Shown: piece after piece, positions 46,591-56,876 of the stretch
How positions within the stretch are numbered: position 1 is the first letter of the stretch
How the letters are laid out: the number at the start of each line of letters is the position of its first letter
NCBI RefSeq assembly: GCF_007991175.1
Contig: NZ_BJXV01000021.1
Span: 1-61,321, forward strand
DNA from: Halovibrio variabilis
Lineage (GTDB): Bacteria > Pseudomonadota > Gammaproteobacteria > Pseudomonadales > Halomonadaceae
DNA: 61,321 nucleotides
Direction: 5' to 3'
Notes under the pieces: model-generated
Databases searched by the model: none
Told to the model about the DNA's origin: nothing
Seen by the model: only the letters and a program-made list of their open reading frames with translations
Position numbers and translations under genes: made by a program

Positions 46591-48093
46591 CTATTTTGAT
46601 TCACCCACGGGGTTTGCCTCTTTCACTGGCCATACATCCGCATCCACCAGTTCAGGGCGTTTAAGAATGGCCGGATCAAATAACGGCTCTTTAATACCGT
46701 CACGGCGTTGGCGTTCATAATCTTTCAATACCGCCACGGCAATCGGCCCCATGATCAGAATGGCAAACAGGTTGGTCGTCGCCATTAGCCCCATGGCCAA
46801 GTCGGCAAAGTCCCAGACCACGCTTAGCTCTGCCACTGAGCCTAACAGCACCATGGCGATAATAATCACCTTGAACACGCTGACCGCTTTTTTGGCGTGG
46901 CGGCGAAACAAAAACTCGATATTCACCGACGAGAAAGAGAAGTTGGCCAAGATAGACGTGAAGGCAAAAAACAGAATCGCCAGGGCGATAAATATTTCTC
47001 CAAAACCGCCTAGATGGTCGACCATGGCATCCTGGGTGAGCTGAATACCTTCGATACTGTCGCCCGGCGAGTCTGACATCAGCCGCTCATAAACGCCGGA
47101 AAGCAGAATCACCACCGCCGTGCAGCTACAGATCACAATGGTATCGACAAACACCCCAAAGGATTGCACCAGCCCCTGGGCGGCCGGGTGTTTCACGGTT
47201 GCCTGAGCCGCCGCATTGGGCGTTGAGCCCATGCCCGCTTCATTAGAAAACAGGCCGCGCTTGACGCCATTCTCCATCGCCGCTTTGATCGCGTAGCCCG
47301 CAGCACCGCCAACGGCCGGGCCAAGTCCAAAGGCACTCATTACAATCAGCGAAAGCATATCGGGCACTGCTGGCAGATTAGTCAACAGGATCCATAGCGC
47401 CACTAACAGGTAAGCAATTGCCATTGCCGGGACAATTTTCTCGGCAGTCCGCGCCACCGATTTGAGACCACCATAAATAACCGAGCCTGCCAATATGGCA
47501 ATCACCACGCCGGTGATCCAGTTGGGTATGCCAAAGGCGCCATTCATACCTTGTGCAATGGTATTGGATTGGGCGGCGTTAAACGCTAAACCGTAAGCAA
47601 TGATCAGAAACACCGCGAACAGCGCACCTAGCCAGCGCCACCCTAAGCAGCGCTCGATATAGTAGGCAGGACCGCCGCGAAATACGCCATCCTCATTGCG
47701 GTGCTTATAAACCTGGGCCAAGGTCGACTCAATAAACGCAGTGGCGAAGCCCACCAGCGCCGTCACCCACATCCAAAAGATGGCCCCCGGCCCACCAATC
47801 CAAAGCGCCAGGGCCACCCCGGCTAGATTCCCAGTGCCGACCCGCGCCGCCATCGATGTGGCAAACGCCTGGAAGCCGCTAATGCCATCCCCGGCACCGC
47901 GTGCGCTGAACGTCACATAGGCCATGTGCCTAAACAATCGAAACTGCATACCCCGGGTCATAATGGTAAACAGCAGGCCCGCACCTAGCAGCAGATAGAC
48001 AAGTATGTAACTCCAGATAAAGTTACTGACGGGCATCATGATGGCATAGAGACCATCACGCAGCGGGCCAATGACTACTTCGAGGGTCTCCAT
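46591..48093 (-). CDS. Alanine/glycine:sodium symporter family protein
   Basis: A 500-residue inner-membrane transporter of the AGCS family with about ten segments. Signatures include GTGNLAGVALALWIGGPGAIFWMWVTA-type sequence (residues about 75-105), GGPAYYIERCLG and SNEAGMGSTPNAAAQA. The family imports alanine or glycine with sodium, useful in a salt-adapted bacterium for osmolyte or carbon supply. It lies after the glucarate genes but behind their terminator (48219-48240), so it is probably a separate transcript. Confidence 0.93.
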   Translation of the reverse strand: METLEVVIGPLRDGLYAIMMPVSNFIWSYILVYLLLGAGLLFTIMTRGMQFRLFRHMAYVTFSARGAGDGISGFQAFATSMAARVGTGNLAGVALALWIGGPGAIFWMWVTALVGFATAFIESTLAQVYKHRNEDGVFRGGPAYYIERCLGWRWLGALFAVFLIIAYGLAFNAAQSNTIAQGMNGAFGIPNWITGVVIAILAGSVIYGGLKSVARTAEKIVPAMAIAYLLVALWILLTNLPAVPDMLSLIVMSAFGLGPAVGGAAGYAIKAAMENGVKRGLFSNEAGMGSTPNAAAQATVKHPAAQGLVQSFGVFVDTIVICSCTAVVILLSGVYERLMSDSPGDSIEGIQLTQDAMVDHLGGFGEIFIALAILFFAFTSILANFSFSSVNIEFLFRRHAKKAVSVFKVIIIAMVLLGSVAELSVVWDFADLAMGLMATTNLFAILIMGPIAVAVLKDYERQRRDGIKEPLFDPAILKRPELVDADVWPVKEANPVGESK

Positions 48094-48218
48094 GGGAACG
48101 CTCTCCAGTTTGATTTTTGTTCACACCCAGGCCCGGTGTACTGAGTTGGCTTGCAATAGTGAAGCCTTCAAACCGAGTCTAGTCAGCTTTTTAACCAGCC
48201 CCCAAATAAACGCGCATT

Positions 48219-48240
48219 AAAAAGCGGCCCGAAGGCCGCT
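48219..48240 (-). terminator. Terminator after the aldehyde dehydrogenase gene
   Basis: On the minus strand AGCGGCC-TTCG-GGCCGCT forms a 7-bp stem with a stable tetraloop, then five U. It ends the gntR-aldH transcript. Confidence 0.9.
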
Positions 48241-48272
48241 ATGTAAAGCTATGCTGACTAACAAGTGGTCAA

Positions 48273-49847
48273 TTACAGCTCGCGTTTGCCGTCTACTAAA
48301 CGAGAAACGTTAAACGGGTTCCCCTCTTTAAGCGCCTCGGGCAGCAAGCCCTCAGGCAGGGATTGGTAGCAAACCGGCCGCAAGAAGCGATGAATGGCCG
48401 CCGAGCCTACCGACGTGGTACGTGAATCAGAGGTCGCCGGGAACGGACCGCCGTGTACCATGGCATGGCACACCTCGACACCGGTGGGCCAACCGTTGGC
48501 AAGAATACGCCCAGCCTTGCGTTCAAGCGTAGGCATCAGCGCTTTAGCGGTATCCAGGTCGGCGTCATCCATATGCAGTGTGACGGTTAGCTGGCCTTCT
48601 AGCTGTTCAGCAACACGTTTCACTTCCGCCGCATCTTCGCACTCAATCACCAGCGAGGTGGCACCGAACACTTCCGCCTGCAGCGCTTCAGAGGTTAGGA
48701 AATCACTTGCTGATGCAGCAAACAGGCCTGTCTGGCACTGATAATCGCTGCCAGTTTGGCCGCGGGCGATTTCACGCACCTTGGCATCTGAGCTCAGCGT
48801 CGAGACACCCTCTTGATAGGCGTGATGAATCCCCGGCGTCAGCATAGTCTGCGCGCCGCTGGCTTCTACTGCGCCTTTTGCCGCTTCAATGAAGGTGTCC
48901 AACTCCGGGCCTTTTACTGCAATCACCAGACCGGGATTGGTACAGAACTGGCCTGCACCCATGTTAAGCGAACCGACAAATGCTTCGCCCAGCGCTTTAC
49001 CGCGCGCCTTAAGTGCCGCCGGCAGCAAGAAAACCGGGTTAATGCTGCTCATTTCGGCGTAAACCGGAATCGGCTGGGGCCGCGCCTGGGCGGTTTTCAT
49101 CAGCGCCATACCGCCACTGCGTGAACCGGTGAAACCAACGGCCTGAATACGCGGGTCATCGACCAACGCCTGGCCAATTTCGCTACCGGCACCAAACAGC
49201 AGCGAGAACACGCCTTCTGGTAACTGGCAGGCTTTTACGGCTTTTTGAATCGCCTGCCCGACCAGCTCCGAAGTGCCTGGGTGTGCAGAGTGACCTTTAA
49301 CCACCACCGGGCAGCCAGCGGCCAGGGCTGAAGCGGTGTCACCACCCGCGACGGAGAACGCCAACGGGAAGTTGCTGGCACCGAACACAGCCACAGGGCC
49401 CAGAGGGATATGGCGCTGACGCAGGTCGGCACGCGGTAGCGGTTGGCGATCTGGCATCGCCGGGTCGATGCGTACATCTAACCACTCGCCGGCACGGACT
49501 ACCGAAGCAAACAAGCGCAGCTGGCCGCAGGTTCTACCGCGTTCGCCTTCGATACGCGCTTGGGGCAGGCCCGTTTCGGCCATAGCGCGCTCAACCAGCT
49601 CACTGCCAATGGCTTCAATTTCACTGGCGATGGTTTCTAAAAAGGTTGCCCGCTCTTCCAACGAGGTTTCGCGGTAGGTGGCATACGCCGTTTCAGCCAG
49701 CACGCAGGCCTGCTCAACGTGGGCACGACTGCCGCCGACATAGATGGGGTCTAGCTTTTCGCCACTCGCCGGATTAACCGCTTGAATGTTGGCCTGGGTA
49801 CCGGTCACTGTTTGTTGACCGATCAGCATTTCGCCTCGAATCGTCAT
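48273..49847 (-). CDS. 2,5-dioxovalerate (alpha-ketoglutaric semialdehyde) dehydrogenase
   Basis: A 524-residue NAD(P)+-dependent aldehyde dehydrogenase. The nucleophile lies in GQFCTNPGL, the general-base glutamate in [11 protein letters not shown], and the cofactor segment is GFTGSRSGG. The sequence [28 protein letters not shown] is typical of the KGSADH group, which oxidises 2,5-dioxopentanoate to 2-oxoglutarate, the last step of glucarate breakdown. The neighbours gudD and kdgD make this assignment strong. It follows its regulator gene by 48 bases. Confidence 0.92.
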   Translation of the reverse strand: MTIRGEMLIGQQTVTGTQANIQAVNPASGEKLDPIYVGGSRAHVEQACVLAETAYATYRETSLEERATFLETIASEIEAIGSELVERAMAETGLPQARIEGERGRTCGQLRLFASVVRAGEWLDVRIDPAMPDRQPLPRADLRQRHIPLGPVAVFGASNFPLAFSVAGGDTASALAAGCPVVVKGHSAHPGTSELVGQAIQKAVKACQLPEGVFSLLFGAGSEIGQALVDDPRIQAVGFTGSRSGGMALMKTAQARPQPIPVYAEMSSINPVFLLPAALKARGKALGEAFVGSLNMGAGQFCTNPGLVIAVKGPELDTFIEAAKGAVEASGAQTMLTPGIHHAYQEGVSTLSSDAKVREIARGQTGSDYQCQTGLFAASASDFLTSEALQAEVFGATSLVIECEDAAEVKRVAEQLEGQLTVTLHMDDADLDTAKALMPTLERKAGRILANGWPTGVEVCHAMVHGGPFPATSDSRTTSVGSAAIHRFLRPVCYQSLPEGLLPEALKEGNPFNVSRLVDGKREL

Positions 49848-49895
49848 AGGTTGCTCCTTGATAGGATAGTGTCAGTGATATCACTGGTTGCGATG

Positions 49896-50651
49896 CTAGT
49901 GGTCACGATATTGGGCATAGGTGTTACGCGCCCGATTCAGATGCTGATACATCGTTTCGCGAGCCGCTTGCGCATCGCGGGAAAGAATAGCGTCGAGAAT
50001 ATGGGTATGTTCTTCCTGGACGCGCTCTAAATAACGCTCAGAAGAGATCGGGTTAATATCAATACTCAGCAGCTTCGCGCGGGGAATAACGCTCTGGCTC
50101 CACTGCTGGTAAAACGATTGGAAAAAAGGGTTTTTGGTCGCTGTAGCGATCGCAAAGTGGAACAAATAGTCCTCTTCACGCGCTTGGGTTTTTGCAGCAT
50201 ATGCATTGCTAAAAGCGACATGCTGGGCTTCGAGCCGCTGGCGATCTTCATCGTCATGGCGTAAGGCCGCCAGCTCCGCCGCGGCAGGCTCTAGCGTTAA
50301 GCGAAGCTCCAGCAGGTGCAGGATATCTTCCACAGTGGTCGGATTGATACGCTCGGCAGGCCGCGCCTCTAGCGTAGAAGAATGCAGAACCGAGGTACCT
50401 ACGCCACGGCGAGTTTCCACTAGCCCCAGCGATTTCAGATGGGTAATCGCCTCACGGATCACTGTGCGGCTAACGCCAAAGGAGTCGCAAAGGCTGTTCT
50501 CTGTGGGCAGTTTTTCCCCTACTGCGACTTTGCCCTGGGTAATCAACGCTTCCAGTTGATCGGCCACGTGCACGGACAAACTTCCCTGCTGCGTCACTTT
50601 ATTTACTTGAAGCGGTTTTAGGGCAGATGCCGTTGCGCTGGGTTTGGCCAT
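49896..50651 (-). CDS. GntR/FadR family regulator of glucarate use
   Basis: A 251-residue regulator. The winged helix (about 20-90) contains VGEKLPTENSLCDSFGVSRTVIREAITHLKSLGLVETRRGVGT, the standard FadR-type pattern, and the C-terminal FCD domain (about 105-235) has the expected metal-binding histidines. It is transcribed ahead of the dioxovalerate dehydrogenase gene. A palindrome TTGTA-N8-TACAA lies 27-44 bases before its start and again before kdgD, so it most likely represses both transcripts until a pathway acid binds. Confidence 0.92.
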   Translation of the reverse strand: MAKPSATASALKPLQVNKVTQQGSLSVHVADQLEALITQGKVAVGEKLPTENSLCDSFGVSRTVIREAITHLKSLGLVETRRGVGTSVLHSSTLEARPAERINPTTVEDILHLLELRLTLEPAAAELAALRHDDEDRQRLEAQHVAFSNAYAAKTQAREEDYLFHFAIATATKNPFFQSFYQQWSQSVIPRAKLLSIDINPISSERYLERVQEEHTHILDAILSRDAQAARETMYQHLNRARNTYAQYRDH

Positions 50652-50677
50652 GGAAGCTATCCTTAGTTTATGCCTAG

Positions 50678-50695
50678 TTGTATTATATCGTACAA
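50678..50695. promoter_or_regulatory. Predicted GntR operator before gntR-aldH
   Basis: TTGTA-TTATATCG-TACAA, extended by one more G/C pair on the outside. Same half-sites and spacing as the site at 56693. The rest of the 277-base gap (50652-50928) shows no gene. Confidence 0.6.
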
Positions 50696-50928
50696 CCTAG
50701 CTTTTTTGTTTACCACTACGTGTCCTCAGGATGCGTGCTTACGAGGCGATATGTCTAGTCCATCTGCGATAGCCCTGACGGCATGGCCTGCTTTTATATT
50801 GCTGATGTCAACTCAAGTCACAATAGAGAGATTTAAAAAACTAGTACAAAGTCGAGCGCTTAACCATTTGGCCTCATCTCTCTATCGTTAATACGTCTTG
50901 CTTACCCCGTTGTCATTTAGAAAGCGCC

Positions 50929-52254
50929 CTAACGAACGAGTGCAGGACGCTTGGGATCAAACTCCCAGCCAGGAATTAAAAACTGCATCGCCATGGCATC
51001 ATTGCGCTGCGTGGTATCTAACGACTTATAAAGATGGTGCGCCTGCATAAGTTTATCTTCATCAATCTCAACCCCAAGACCAGGTGTCTTTGGCACTTGG
51101 AGCTTTCCATCGCGAATTTGGAAAGGGTTTTTAGTAATACGCTGCCCGTCTTGCCAAATCCAGTGGGTATCAATCGCGGTAATCTCGCCTGGGCAAGCGG
51201 CCGCCACGTGGGTCATCATGGCGAGCGAAATATCAAAGTGGTTGTTGCTGTGAGAGCCCCAGGTCATGCCCCATTCATTGCACAGCTCTCCGACTTTCAC
51301 AGCGCCCTGCATGGTCCAGAAATGACAATCGGCCAACGGTATATCAACAGAATTAAGCTGGACGGCGTACTGCAACTGTTTGAAATCTGTCGCAATCATA
51401 TTGGTAGCCGTGGGCAGGCCGGTGCGTTTCTTAAACTCGGCCATGGTCTCGCGCCCTGAATAACTCTCTTCCTGACCACAGGGGTCTTCGGCATAGCTCA
51501 ACAGATGTTTGATGGGCTCCAGCACCCGCACTGCTTCATCAAGCTTCCAGGCACCGTTGGGATCAAGTGTTAGCCGCGCATCGGGGAACGCATCATGAAG
51601 CGCGCGGATACAGTCGGCTTCCTCTTCACCACGTAATACACCGCCTTTTAACTTGAAATCTTTAAACCCATAACGCTCATAGGCGGCTTTGGCCAAATTA
51701 GCCACTGCTTCAGGTGTCAGTGCTTCTTGGTAGCGTATTTCGTCCCAGCTATCTTGAGGGTCGTGCGCTTTAGGATACGGAAGGTCTGTCTTGCCAGGGT
51801 CTCCCAGTAAAAACAGGTAACCCAATGCTTCGACTTCATCACGCTGACGGCCGTACTGACCGAGCAGATCTGCAACAGGCATTTGTAGCGCCTGCCCATA
51901 GAGGTCTAATAGCGCCGACTCAATGCCCGTAATCACATGAACCGCTACGCGCAAATCAAACGTCTGACGGCCCCGCTCTTCGCGGCCGTTCTGCGCTAGC
52001 TGCAAGCGGACCTGATTAAGGGTGTGCTTAATATGATTGATCTGCGAGCCTTCTACCAGCTCGCGACACTGCTCCAGCCCGTTAAGAATGCCGCCGCTGG
52101 AAGGAATTTCACCAACGCCTTGGTTACCCGCATCATCTTCAAGAATGACCACGCAGCGAATAAACCAAGGGGCATGACCACCACTGAGGTTTAACAAGAA
52201 ACCGTCGTAGCCAGCGACAGGAACCACTTTCATTAGTTTAATCTTAGGAAACAT
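50929..52254 (-). CDS. gudD: D-glucarate dehydratase
   Basis: A 441-residue enolase-superfamily enzyme converting D-glucarate (and usually L-idarate) to 5-keto-4-deoxyglucarate. Catalytic elements: the lysine in [10 protein letters not shown], metal-ligand aspartate in LTLDPNGAW, and the general-base histidine in [12 protein letters not shown]. Length matches E. coli GudD (446). ATG 52254 is chosen on family alignment ([19 protein letters not shown]) and GAGAGG upstream; the frame is open further to 52353 without support. It lies after tctA with a 185-base gap carrying a hairpin. Confidence 0.94.
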   Translation of the reverse strand: MFPKIKLMKVVPVAGYDGFLLNLSGGHAPWFIRCVVILEDDAGNQGVGEIPSSGGILNGLEQCRELVEGSQINHIKHTLNQVRLQLAQNGREERGRQTFDLRVAVHVITGIESALLDLYGQALQMPVADLLGQYGRQRDEVEALGYLFLLGDPGKTDLPYPKAHDPQDSWDEIRYQEALTPEAVANLAKAAYERYGFKDFKLKGGVLRGEEEADCIRALHDAFPDARLTLDPNGAWKLDEAVRVLEPIKHLLSYAEDPCGQEESYSGRETMAEFKKRTGLPTATNMIATDFKQLQYAVQLNSVDIPLADCHFWTMQGAVKVGELCNEWGMTWGSHSNNHFDISLAMMTHVAAACPGEITAIDTHWIWQDGQRITKNPFQIRDGKLQVPKTPGLGVEIDEDKLMQAHHLYKSLDTTQRNDAMAMQFLIPGWEFDPKRPALVR

Positions 52255-52394
52255 ATCTCGTATACCTCTCTTATAGTTGAAAAACTTGAAACATTCTTCA
52301 GGGCACCTGAACCACTTCACAGCAACGATTGGCGCATTGCCCGACTTAATCATCTACCCCAGTGCCTTCGGCGAGACAACCGTGTTCCACCACA

Positions 52395-52419
52395 ACGAAG
52401 GCGACAATGTCGCCTTCGT
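52395..52419 (-). other. Perfect inverted repeat between tctA and gudD
   Basis: ACGAAGGCGACA (52395-52406) and TGTCGCCTTCGT (52408-52419) form a 12-bp inverted repeat. No T-run follows. It may be a partial terminator or an mRNA-stability hairpin that sets relative levels of transporter and dehydratase. Confidence 0.7.
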
Positions 52420-52439
52420 GTACGTAGATAATGCGAGCG

Positions 52440-54005
52440 TTAGCGGCTGTTTTGGTCACGATCTTTTCCTGGCTTCACTTGCGTGCTGCCGGCCACTTGG
52501 CTCAGTTCCATCTTCTGCTTAGCACGGGTTTTCATACCAACGACAATGGAAAAGACGACCGAGGCAACAATCAACGCCCATAGCACCATAGCGATGGGGC
52601 TCTTGGTGAAAAAGATCGAGAAAGTACCGAATGACTCGAGGCTCTTGACGAAGTAGATTTCCGCCTGGCTTCCCAGAATGAACCCGATAATCAAGGGAGC
52701 CACTTCAAGCCCGACCTTCTGAATGACGTAACCCAATACGCCGAAGATCAAAAGGGTCCAGACATCAAACATGATGCCGTAATTAATCGCATAGGCTCCC
52801 ACCACACACATCATCACGATAATCGGGAAGAGAAGATGCTTGGGCACCATCACCACCTTGGCAATATGCTTGATGGCGTAGAACATTAAGAAGAACATCA
52901 CGATGTTTGCAAAGATTAGCGCTGTCATCATGACGTACCAGGTATTGACGTTCTCCGGAATAAACAGTGGCCCTACCTGAATCCCCTGAAGAGTGAAGGC
53001 GCCAATCAAAACAGCTGTCGTTGAGTCGCCTGGGATCCCTAGGGAAAGAAGGGGAATCAAAGCGCCACCGGTAAGGGCATTATTGGCCGACTCCGAGGCG
53101 ATAAGCCCCTGAGGTGCGCCTTTACCCATCTGGGAAGAATCCTTCGACAGGTTTTTTTCCTGGGTATAGGCCAGCACAGAGGCGGCACTACCGCCCACAC
53201 CCGGCAGCATGCCGACGAAGGTGCCGATGAAGGAGGAACGAACTAGATTGGTCATACGACCTTTGAAGATTGACAAGGAGAAGCCACTATTACCCTTACC
53301 GAGTTTCACGCGCTCGCCAGCAATGTCTCTCTTAACCCCTTTTTCCGCCTCAAGCAGGATCGTGGAGATACCGAAGATGCCGATCAACACAGGCAACAGC
53401 GAAAAGCCTTCGTAGAGATAAGGCTCCATAGCGTCAAACATCAGGCGCGTCTTGCCGTTGCCACCATCTGAGGTGCTATAAACGCCGACCAAGCTAAGCC
53501 AGATACCGATCACGCCACTAAATATCCCTACCAGCATATTGCTGGACAGTGAGGCGATGACCGTTAAGGCTAAGAAGATGATTAAAAACTTCTCCACGTA
53601 GGAGAACTTGATTGAAAAGTCCGCCAGCACCGGAGCAAAGAAAAAGAGCACAGCGGCACTGATCAGTCCGCCAACGACAGAGGCGATAACACTAACGCGC
53701 AACGCCTTCTCTCCCTCTCCCTTCTGCGCCATTGGATAGCCGTCGAAGGTGGTGGTAATCGAGGAGGGTGTGCCGGGAATATTGAGCAAAACCGCCGGCA
53801 CCATGCCGCCCGAGATACCCCCCACGTAAAGACCGAGAAGCAACGCCAGACCATGGTTAAGGCCCAGCGCATAAGTCAGCGGCAAACAGACAGCCACCGC
53901 CATAGTGGCGGTCATGCCGGGAATGGCACCAAAAATGATGCCAACCAGAGCACCCAGGCCAGCGAGAAGGAAGAAAGTTATATCAAGAAGTGACAGGAAT
54001 TCCAT
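52440..54005 (-). CDS. tctA: Tripartite tricarboxylate transporter, large membrane subunit
   Basis: A 521-residue inner-membrane protein of the TctA family with about ten to twelve segments. The conserved glycine-rich motifs GIIFGAIPGMTATMAVAVCLPLTY-type (near residue 25) and GMLPGVGGSAASVLAY (near 285) are seen, plus LLNIPGTPSSITTTFDGYPMAQKG. With TctB and TctC it forms a secondary importer using a periplasmic binding protein. Its place between kdgD and gudD points to glucarate or galactarate as cargo. ATG 54005 matches relatives. Confidence 0.93.
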   Translation of the reverse strand: MEFLSLLDITFFLLAGLGALVGIIFGAIPGMTATMAVAVCLPLTYALGLNHGLALLLGLYVGGISGGMVPAVLLNIPGTPSSITTTFDGYPMAQKGEGEKALRVSVIASVVGGLISAAVLFFFAPVLADFSIKFSYVEKFLIIFLALTVIASLSSNMLVGIFSGVIGIWLSLVGVYSTSDGGNGKTRLMFDAMEPYLYEGFSLLPVLIGIFGISTILLEAEKGVKRDIAGERVKLGKGNSGFSLSIFKGRMTNLVRSSFIGTFVGMLPGVGGSAASVLAYTQEKNLSKDSSQMGKGAPQGLIASESANNALTGGALIPLLSLGIPGDSTTAVLIGAFTLQGIQVGPLFIPENVNTWYVMMTALIFANIVMFFLMFYAIKHIAKVVMVPKHLLFPIIVMMCVVGAYAINYGIMFDVWTLLIFGVLGYVIQKVGLEVAPLIIGFILGSQAEIYFVKSLESFGTFSIFFTKSPIAMVLWALIVASVVFSIVVGMKTRAKQKMELSQVAGSTQVKPGKDRDQNSR

Positions 54006-54022
54006 AGGGGCACTCACTTCGG

Positions 54023-54466
54023 TCACGGCAGAGTAATTTTGAACAGCTTGGCCAGAACAAACCAGGCCAGGCTGGGCGCGACAATGGCAGTAATCACAGC
54101 GGTGATCACCGCCTTTTTCGTCCACTCATGCATATATAGAAACGCCATAAGTAAGACGAAGCCCATCGAGACAAACAGGAAACCGTACCCGGTATAAGGG
54201 AACATGTTGCCCACTACCGCCATTAGGTAGAAATACGCCACAATCAAGACAAGAGTGCCGAAAAAGCGGAAACTATCCCTAGCCTCCCCCACAATGGGCA
54301 GCTTGCGCTCTCCCCGTTTCACCGCGGCCATGAAGGGTGCTACCTTCGTCACTAAAATCAGGGCAAAGAGTCCCGCCAAGATCCAGTGGATAATCCTCGG
54401 GAAGAACAGGTGGGAGGTCTCAAAATCGATTGAAACACTAAGCAGACTTGAAAGACCTGATTCCAT
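54023..54466 (-). CDS. tctB: Tripartite tricarboxylate transporter, small membrane subunit
   Basis: A 147-residue protein with four hydrophobic segments (about 25-42, 68-88, 92-115, 120-142), the size and layout of TctB. Sequence conservation in this family is low, so the call relies on layout and position between tctC and tctA. ATG 54466 has GGAG six bases upstream and is preferred over an ATG five codons earlier. Confidence 0.88.
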   Translation of the reverse strand: MESGLSSLLSVSIDFETSHLFFPRIIHWILAGLFALILVTKVAPFMAAVKRGERKLPIVGEARDSFRFFGTLVLIVAYFYLMAVVGNMFPYTGYGFLFVSMGFVLLMAFLYMHEWTKKAVITAVITAIVAPSLAWFVLAKLFKITLP

Positions 54467-54570
54467 AACGGCTCCGGGCATAAGCAGCAGGGTATCCTGC
54501 TTACCATAGTTCTATAGCGGCTCACGCATAGGTGTGGCACCCGCCGCACACGCAGCGGGTGCTATACGCT

Positions 54571-55626
54571 TTACTTGATGTTGCTGATAATTTCTTCGTA
54601 GCGAGCCATTTTCTCGGTGAGATACGCGGCGGCTTCATCAGAAGGCTTGAAGTTAGGAATAAAGAAGGCGTTCTTCTGAATCTCCTGTATTTCACCTTCC
54701 GCATAGATATCCGCTAGCGCTTCATCGATTTGCTCAACAATCGCTGGATCCATGTCTTTGTTATAGAGGAAGAAGAATTCTTTATCGAACGTGAAGTTCT
54801 CATCGTCTCCCATGGTGACATGCACGTTCGGCTCTACATATTCCAGCAGCTGCTCGCGAGAGGTCTTGCCCATGCCTTCTTCCGGCGCCTGCTCGATGGT
54901 GCTCTGGCGTGCCGTCAACCAAACAAAACGCATGGCCTTTTGATCATCTTCGGGTAGACGGGTGTACTGCTCATTGGCCTGTACCGAGCCATGGATCATG
55001 TCGACCTGATCATCAAAGAGTTGCTGGTTCTTATCTGACTGTGAACCGGTATTGACGGCGACTAGGTTATCTTCCATCCCCGGGTACTCAATAGAGATGG
55101 CATTTTTCAGCGCACTGAACCCAATCTCCGAGACGCCGCCGGGCTGAATGGCAACACGCACGGTTTCGCCATCACCAACAGCTGCCATGATTTGTTCAAG
55201 ATTTTCATAGGAAGAATCTTTAGGCACCAGATAAGCGTTACCCGGATTGATAGCCACGGTTGGGCCGACAGTATACTTCTCAAAGATGTTGTCGTAGCCC
55301 TGCACGCCGTACAGGTAACCCAGATAAGACTGATCGTGGAAGATCATTAGGGTATTGCCGCGGGAATCACGATCCAGCGTCCGAAATGCAGAACTCGCAC
55401 CAACGGCATCAACCTTCATATTGATATCAAGGTGCTCAGCCAGGTGATCAGCAACGATGCTGGAGTTCTGATACGTATCGCCCCCTGTGGAGGTCGAGCC
55501 GATGACGATGCGCACGTTGCCGCGCAGTGGGCCGTCCTGGGCCATGGCAACACCTGAGCTGACACTCAATGCTGCCATCAGCGCTGCGGAACCGACACTG
55601 GTCATTAACTTGTTGGAAACGATCAT
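54571..55626 (-). CDS. tctC: Tripartite tricarboxylate transporter, periplasmic binding protein
   Basis: A 351-residue periplasmic protein with a signal peptide (about 1-29, ending VAMAQ). The mature part has the TctC/Bug fold pattern: RIVIGSTSTGGDTYQNSSIVADHLAEHL near the start and QPGGVSEIGFSALKNAI around 180-200. It should deliver the sugar acid to TctAB. GAGGTG lies six bases before ATG 55626. It follows kdgD by about 89 bases in the same operon. Confidence 0.9.
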   Translation of the reverse strand: MIVSNKLMTSVGSAALMAALSVSSGVAMAQDGPLRGNVRIVIGSTSTGGDTYQNSSIVADHLAEHLDINMKVDAVGASSAFRTLDRDSRGNTLMIFHDQSYLGYLYGVQGYDNIFEKYTVGPTVAINPGNAYLVPKDSSYENLEQIMAAVGDGETVRVAIQPGGVSEIGFSALKNAISIEYPGMEDNLVAVNTGSQSDKNQQLFDDQVDMIHGSVQANEQYTRLPEDDQKAMRFVWLTARQSTIEQAPEEGMGKTSREQLLEYVEPNVHVTMGDDENFTFDKEFFFLYNKDMDPAIVEQIDEALADIYAEGEIQEIQKNAFFIPNFKPSDEAAAYLTEKMARYEEIISNIK

Positions 55627-55714
55627 ACTTTCACCTCTTTTGCTCATTGTTAAATTGTTATAGCTCAGTGGCCTAATGAGTTAGCAGCTTAGGAATAAGC
55701 GGCTTCTTATCTCA

Positions 55715-56626
55715 CTACTTAACACTATCGATCAGCTTTTTAAGCTCCTGACACTCCTCCTGGGTTGGCATTACAAGTGGCGCGCGGACACTACCCGCGG
55801 GACGACCCACGATGTCAGCGCCTGCTTTTATCAGGCTAACGGCATAGCCCGCTTTTCGATCCCTGAGATCCACGAAAGGAATAAAAAAGTCGTTGGTGAT
55901 CTGTTTCACCACGTCTTTATTACCTTTACGCAATTCCTTGTAGAATTTCACCGCCATTTCCGGTACGAAGTTGAAAACGGCAGATGAGTAGGTGTTCACG
56001 CCAATGGAGACATAGGCCTCGGCAAAAATTTCCGCCGTGGGTACGCCACCGATATACACCAGACGATCACCCACGGTTTTGACGATTTTGTTTAACGCCT
56101 GAATATCGCCTTTGCCATCTTTCAGCCCTACCAAATTCGGGCACTGGTCGGCCAGTTGCTGAACCGATGAGGCGTTCAAGATACCGTTGCCGCGGTTGTA
56201 ATAAATCACGTTGACGGCCGTGGCATCGCAAATCTGACGGGCATATTCCACCAGGCCATCTTGGGGGCACTCGGTGAGGTACGGCGGCATCAGCAGGATG
56301 CCATCGGCGCCCGCCTCTTCTGCTGCTTGCGCAAACTCGATTCCAGTTGCCACGCTTAAGCCCGCGCTGGCAATGACCGGCAAACGCCCATCAATCACCT
56401 CAACGGCAACACGGACAATCTCGCGATACTCTTCAAGTGACAGGTTGAAAAACTCTCCCGTGCCACCTGCGACGAAGACCGCCGAGATCTCGTGGCTGAT
56501 GAACCATTCCAGGCGCTTACGGTAGCTCGCTTCATCGAAACGGCCTTGGCTATCGAAATCCGTAATCGGGAACGACAATAAGCCATCGCCGATAGCGTTT
56601 GTTACAGCTTCTCTTGAAAATGTCAC
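55715..56626 (-). CDS. kdgD: 5-dehydro-4-deoxyglucarate dehydratase
   Basis: A 303-residue class I aldolase-fold enzyme of the DHDPS family. It converts 5-keto-4-deoxyglucarate to 2,5-dioxopentanoate with loss of water and carbon dioxide. The Schiff-base lysine is K169 in LVGLKDGKGD, the catalytic tyrosine is in YYNRGN (about 142), and AGGTGEFFNLS carries the substrate-carboxylate loop. It heads the operon kdgD-tctCBA-gudD, below a predicted GntR operator at 56693. Confidence 0.94.
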   Translation of the reverse strand: MTFSREAVTNAIGDGLLSFPITDFDSQGRFDEASYRKRLEWFISHEISAVFVAGGTGEFFNLSLEEYREIVRVAVEVIDGRLPVIASAGLSVATGIEFAQAAEEAGADGILLMPPYLTECPQDGLVEYARQICDATAVNVIYYNRGNGILNASSVQQLADQCPNLVGLKDGKGDIQALNKIVKTVGDRLVYIGGVPTAEIFAEAYVSIGVNTYSSAVFNFVPEMAVKFYKELRKGNKDVVKQITNDFFIPFVDLRDRKAGYAVSLIKAGADIVGRPAGSVRAPLVMPTQEECQELKKLIDSVK

Positions 56627-56692
56627 TTTGCGCCCTCTTTAAAAATATGCTGACCACTCAACGAGCCGACATGATTAGTTAGCCAACAACCT

Positions 56693-56710
56693 TTGTAATA
56701 CATCATACAA
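56693..56710. promoter_or_regulatory. Predicted GntR operator before kdgD
   Basis: TTGTA-ATACATCA-TACAA, 67 bases above the kdgD start. A second dyad TTGCG-N9-CGCAA lies at 56726-56744 and could be another regulator site. The rest of 56627-56876 shows no gene. Confidence 0.6.
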
Positions 56711-56876
56711 CTGAGACAATAAGTATTGCGCCAATATGACGCAAGAACAAAGATCAAAATTTAAACCAAAGTAGCAGTAGCGGCCATACAGCTCACATCC
56801 CTATAGGCAGCCCAGGCCTATCACTAAGCTTTTAAAAACTAAGCTTTTAAAACTTAACTTTGGAAAAACTGAGCCT

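Noticed and set aside
50670..50891. A 73-codon frame in the gntR-gudD gap
   Set aside because: It begins inside the predicted operator, lacks a ribosome site and shows no domain.
52255..52353. Longer GudD start
   Set aside because: The 33 extra residues do not match relatives and no ribosome site supports them.
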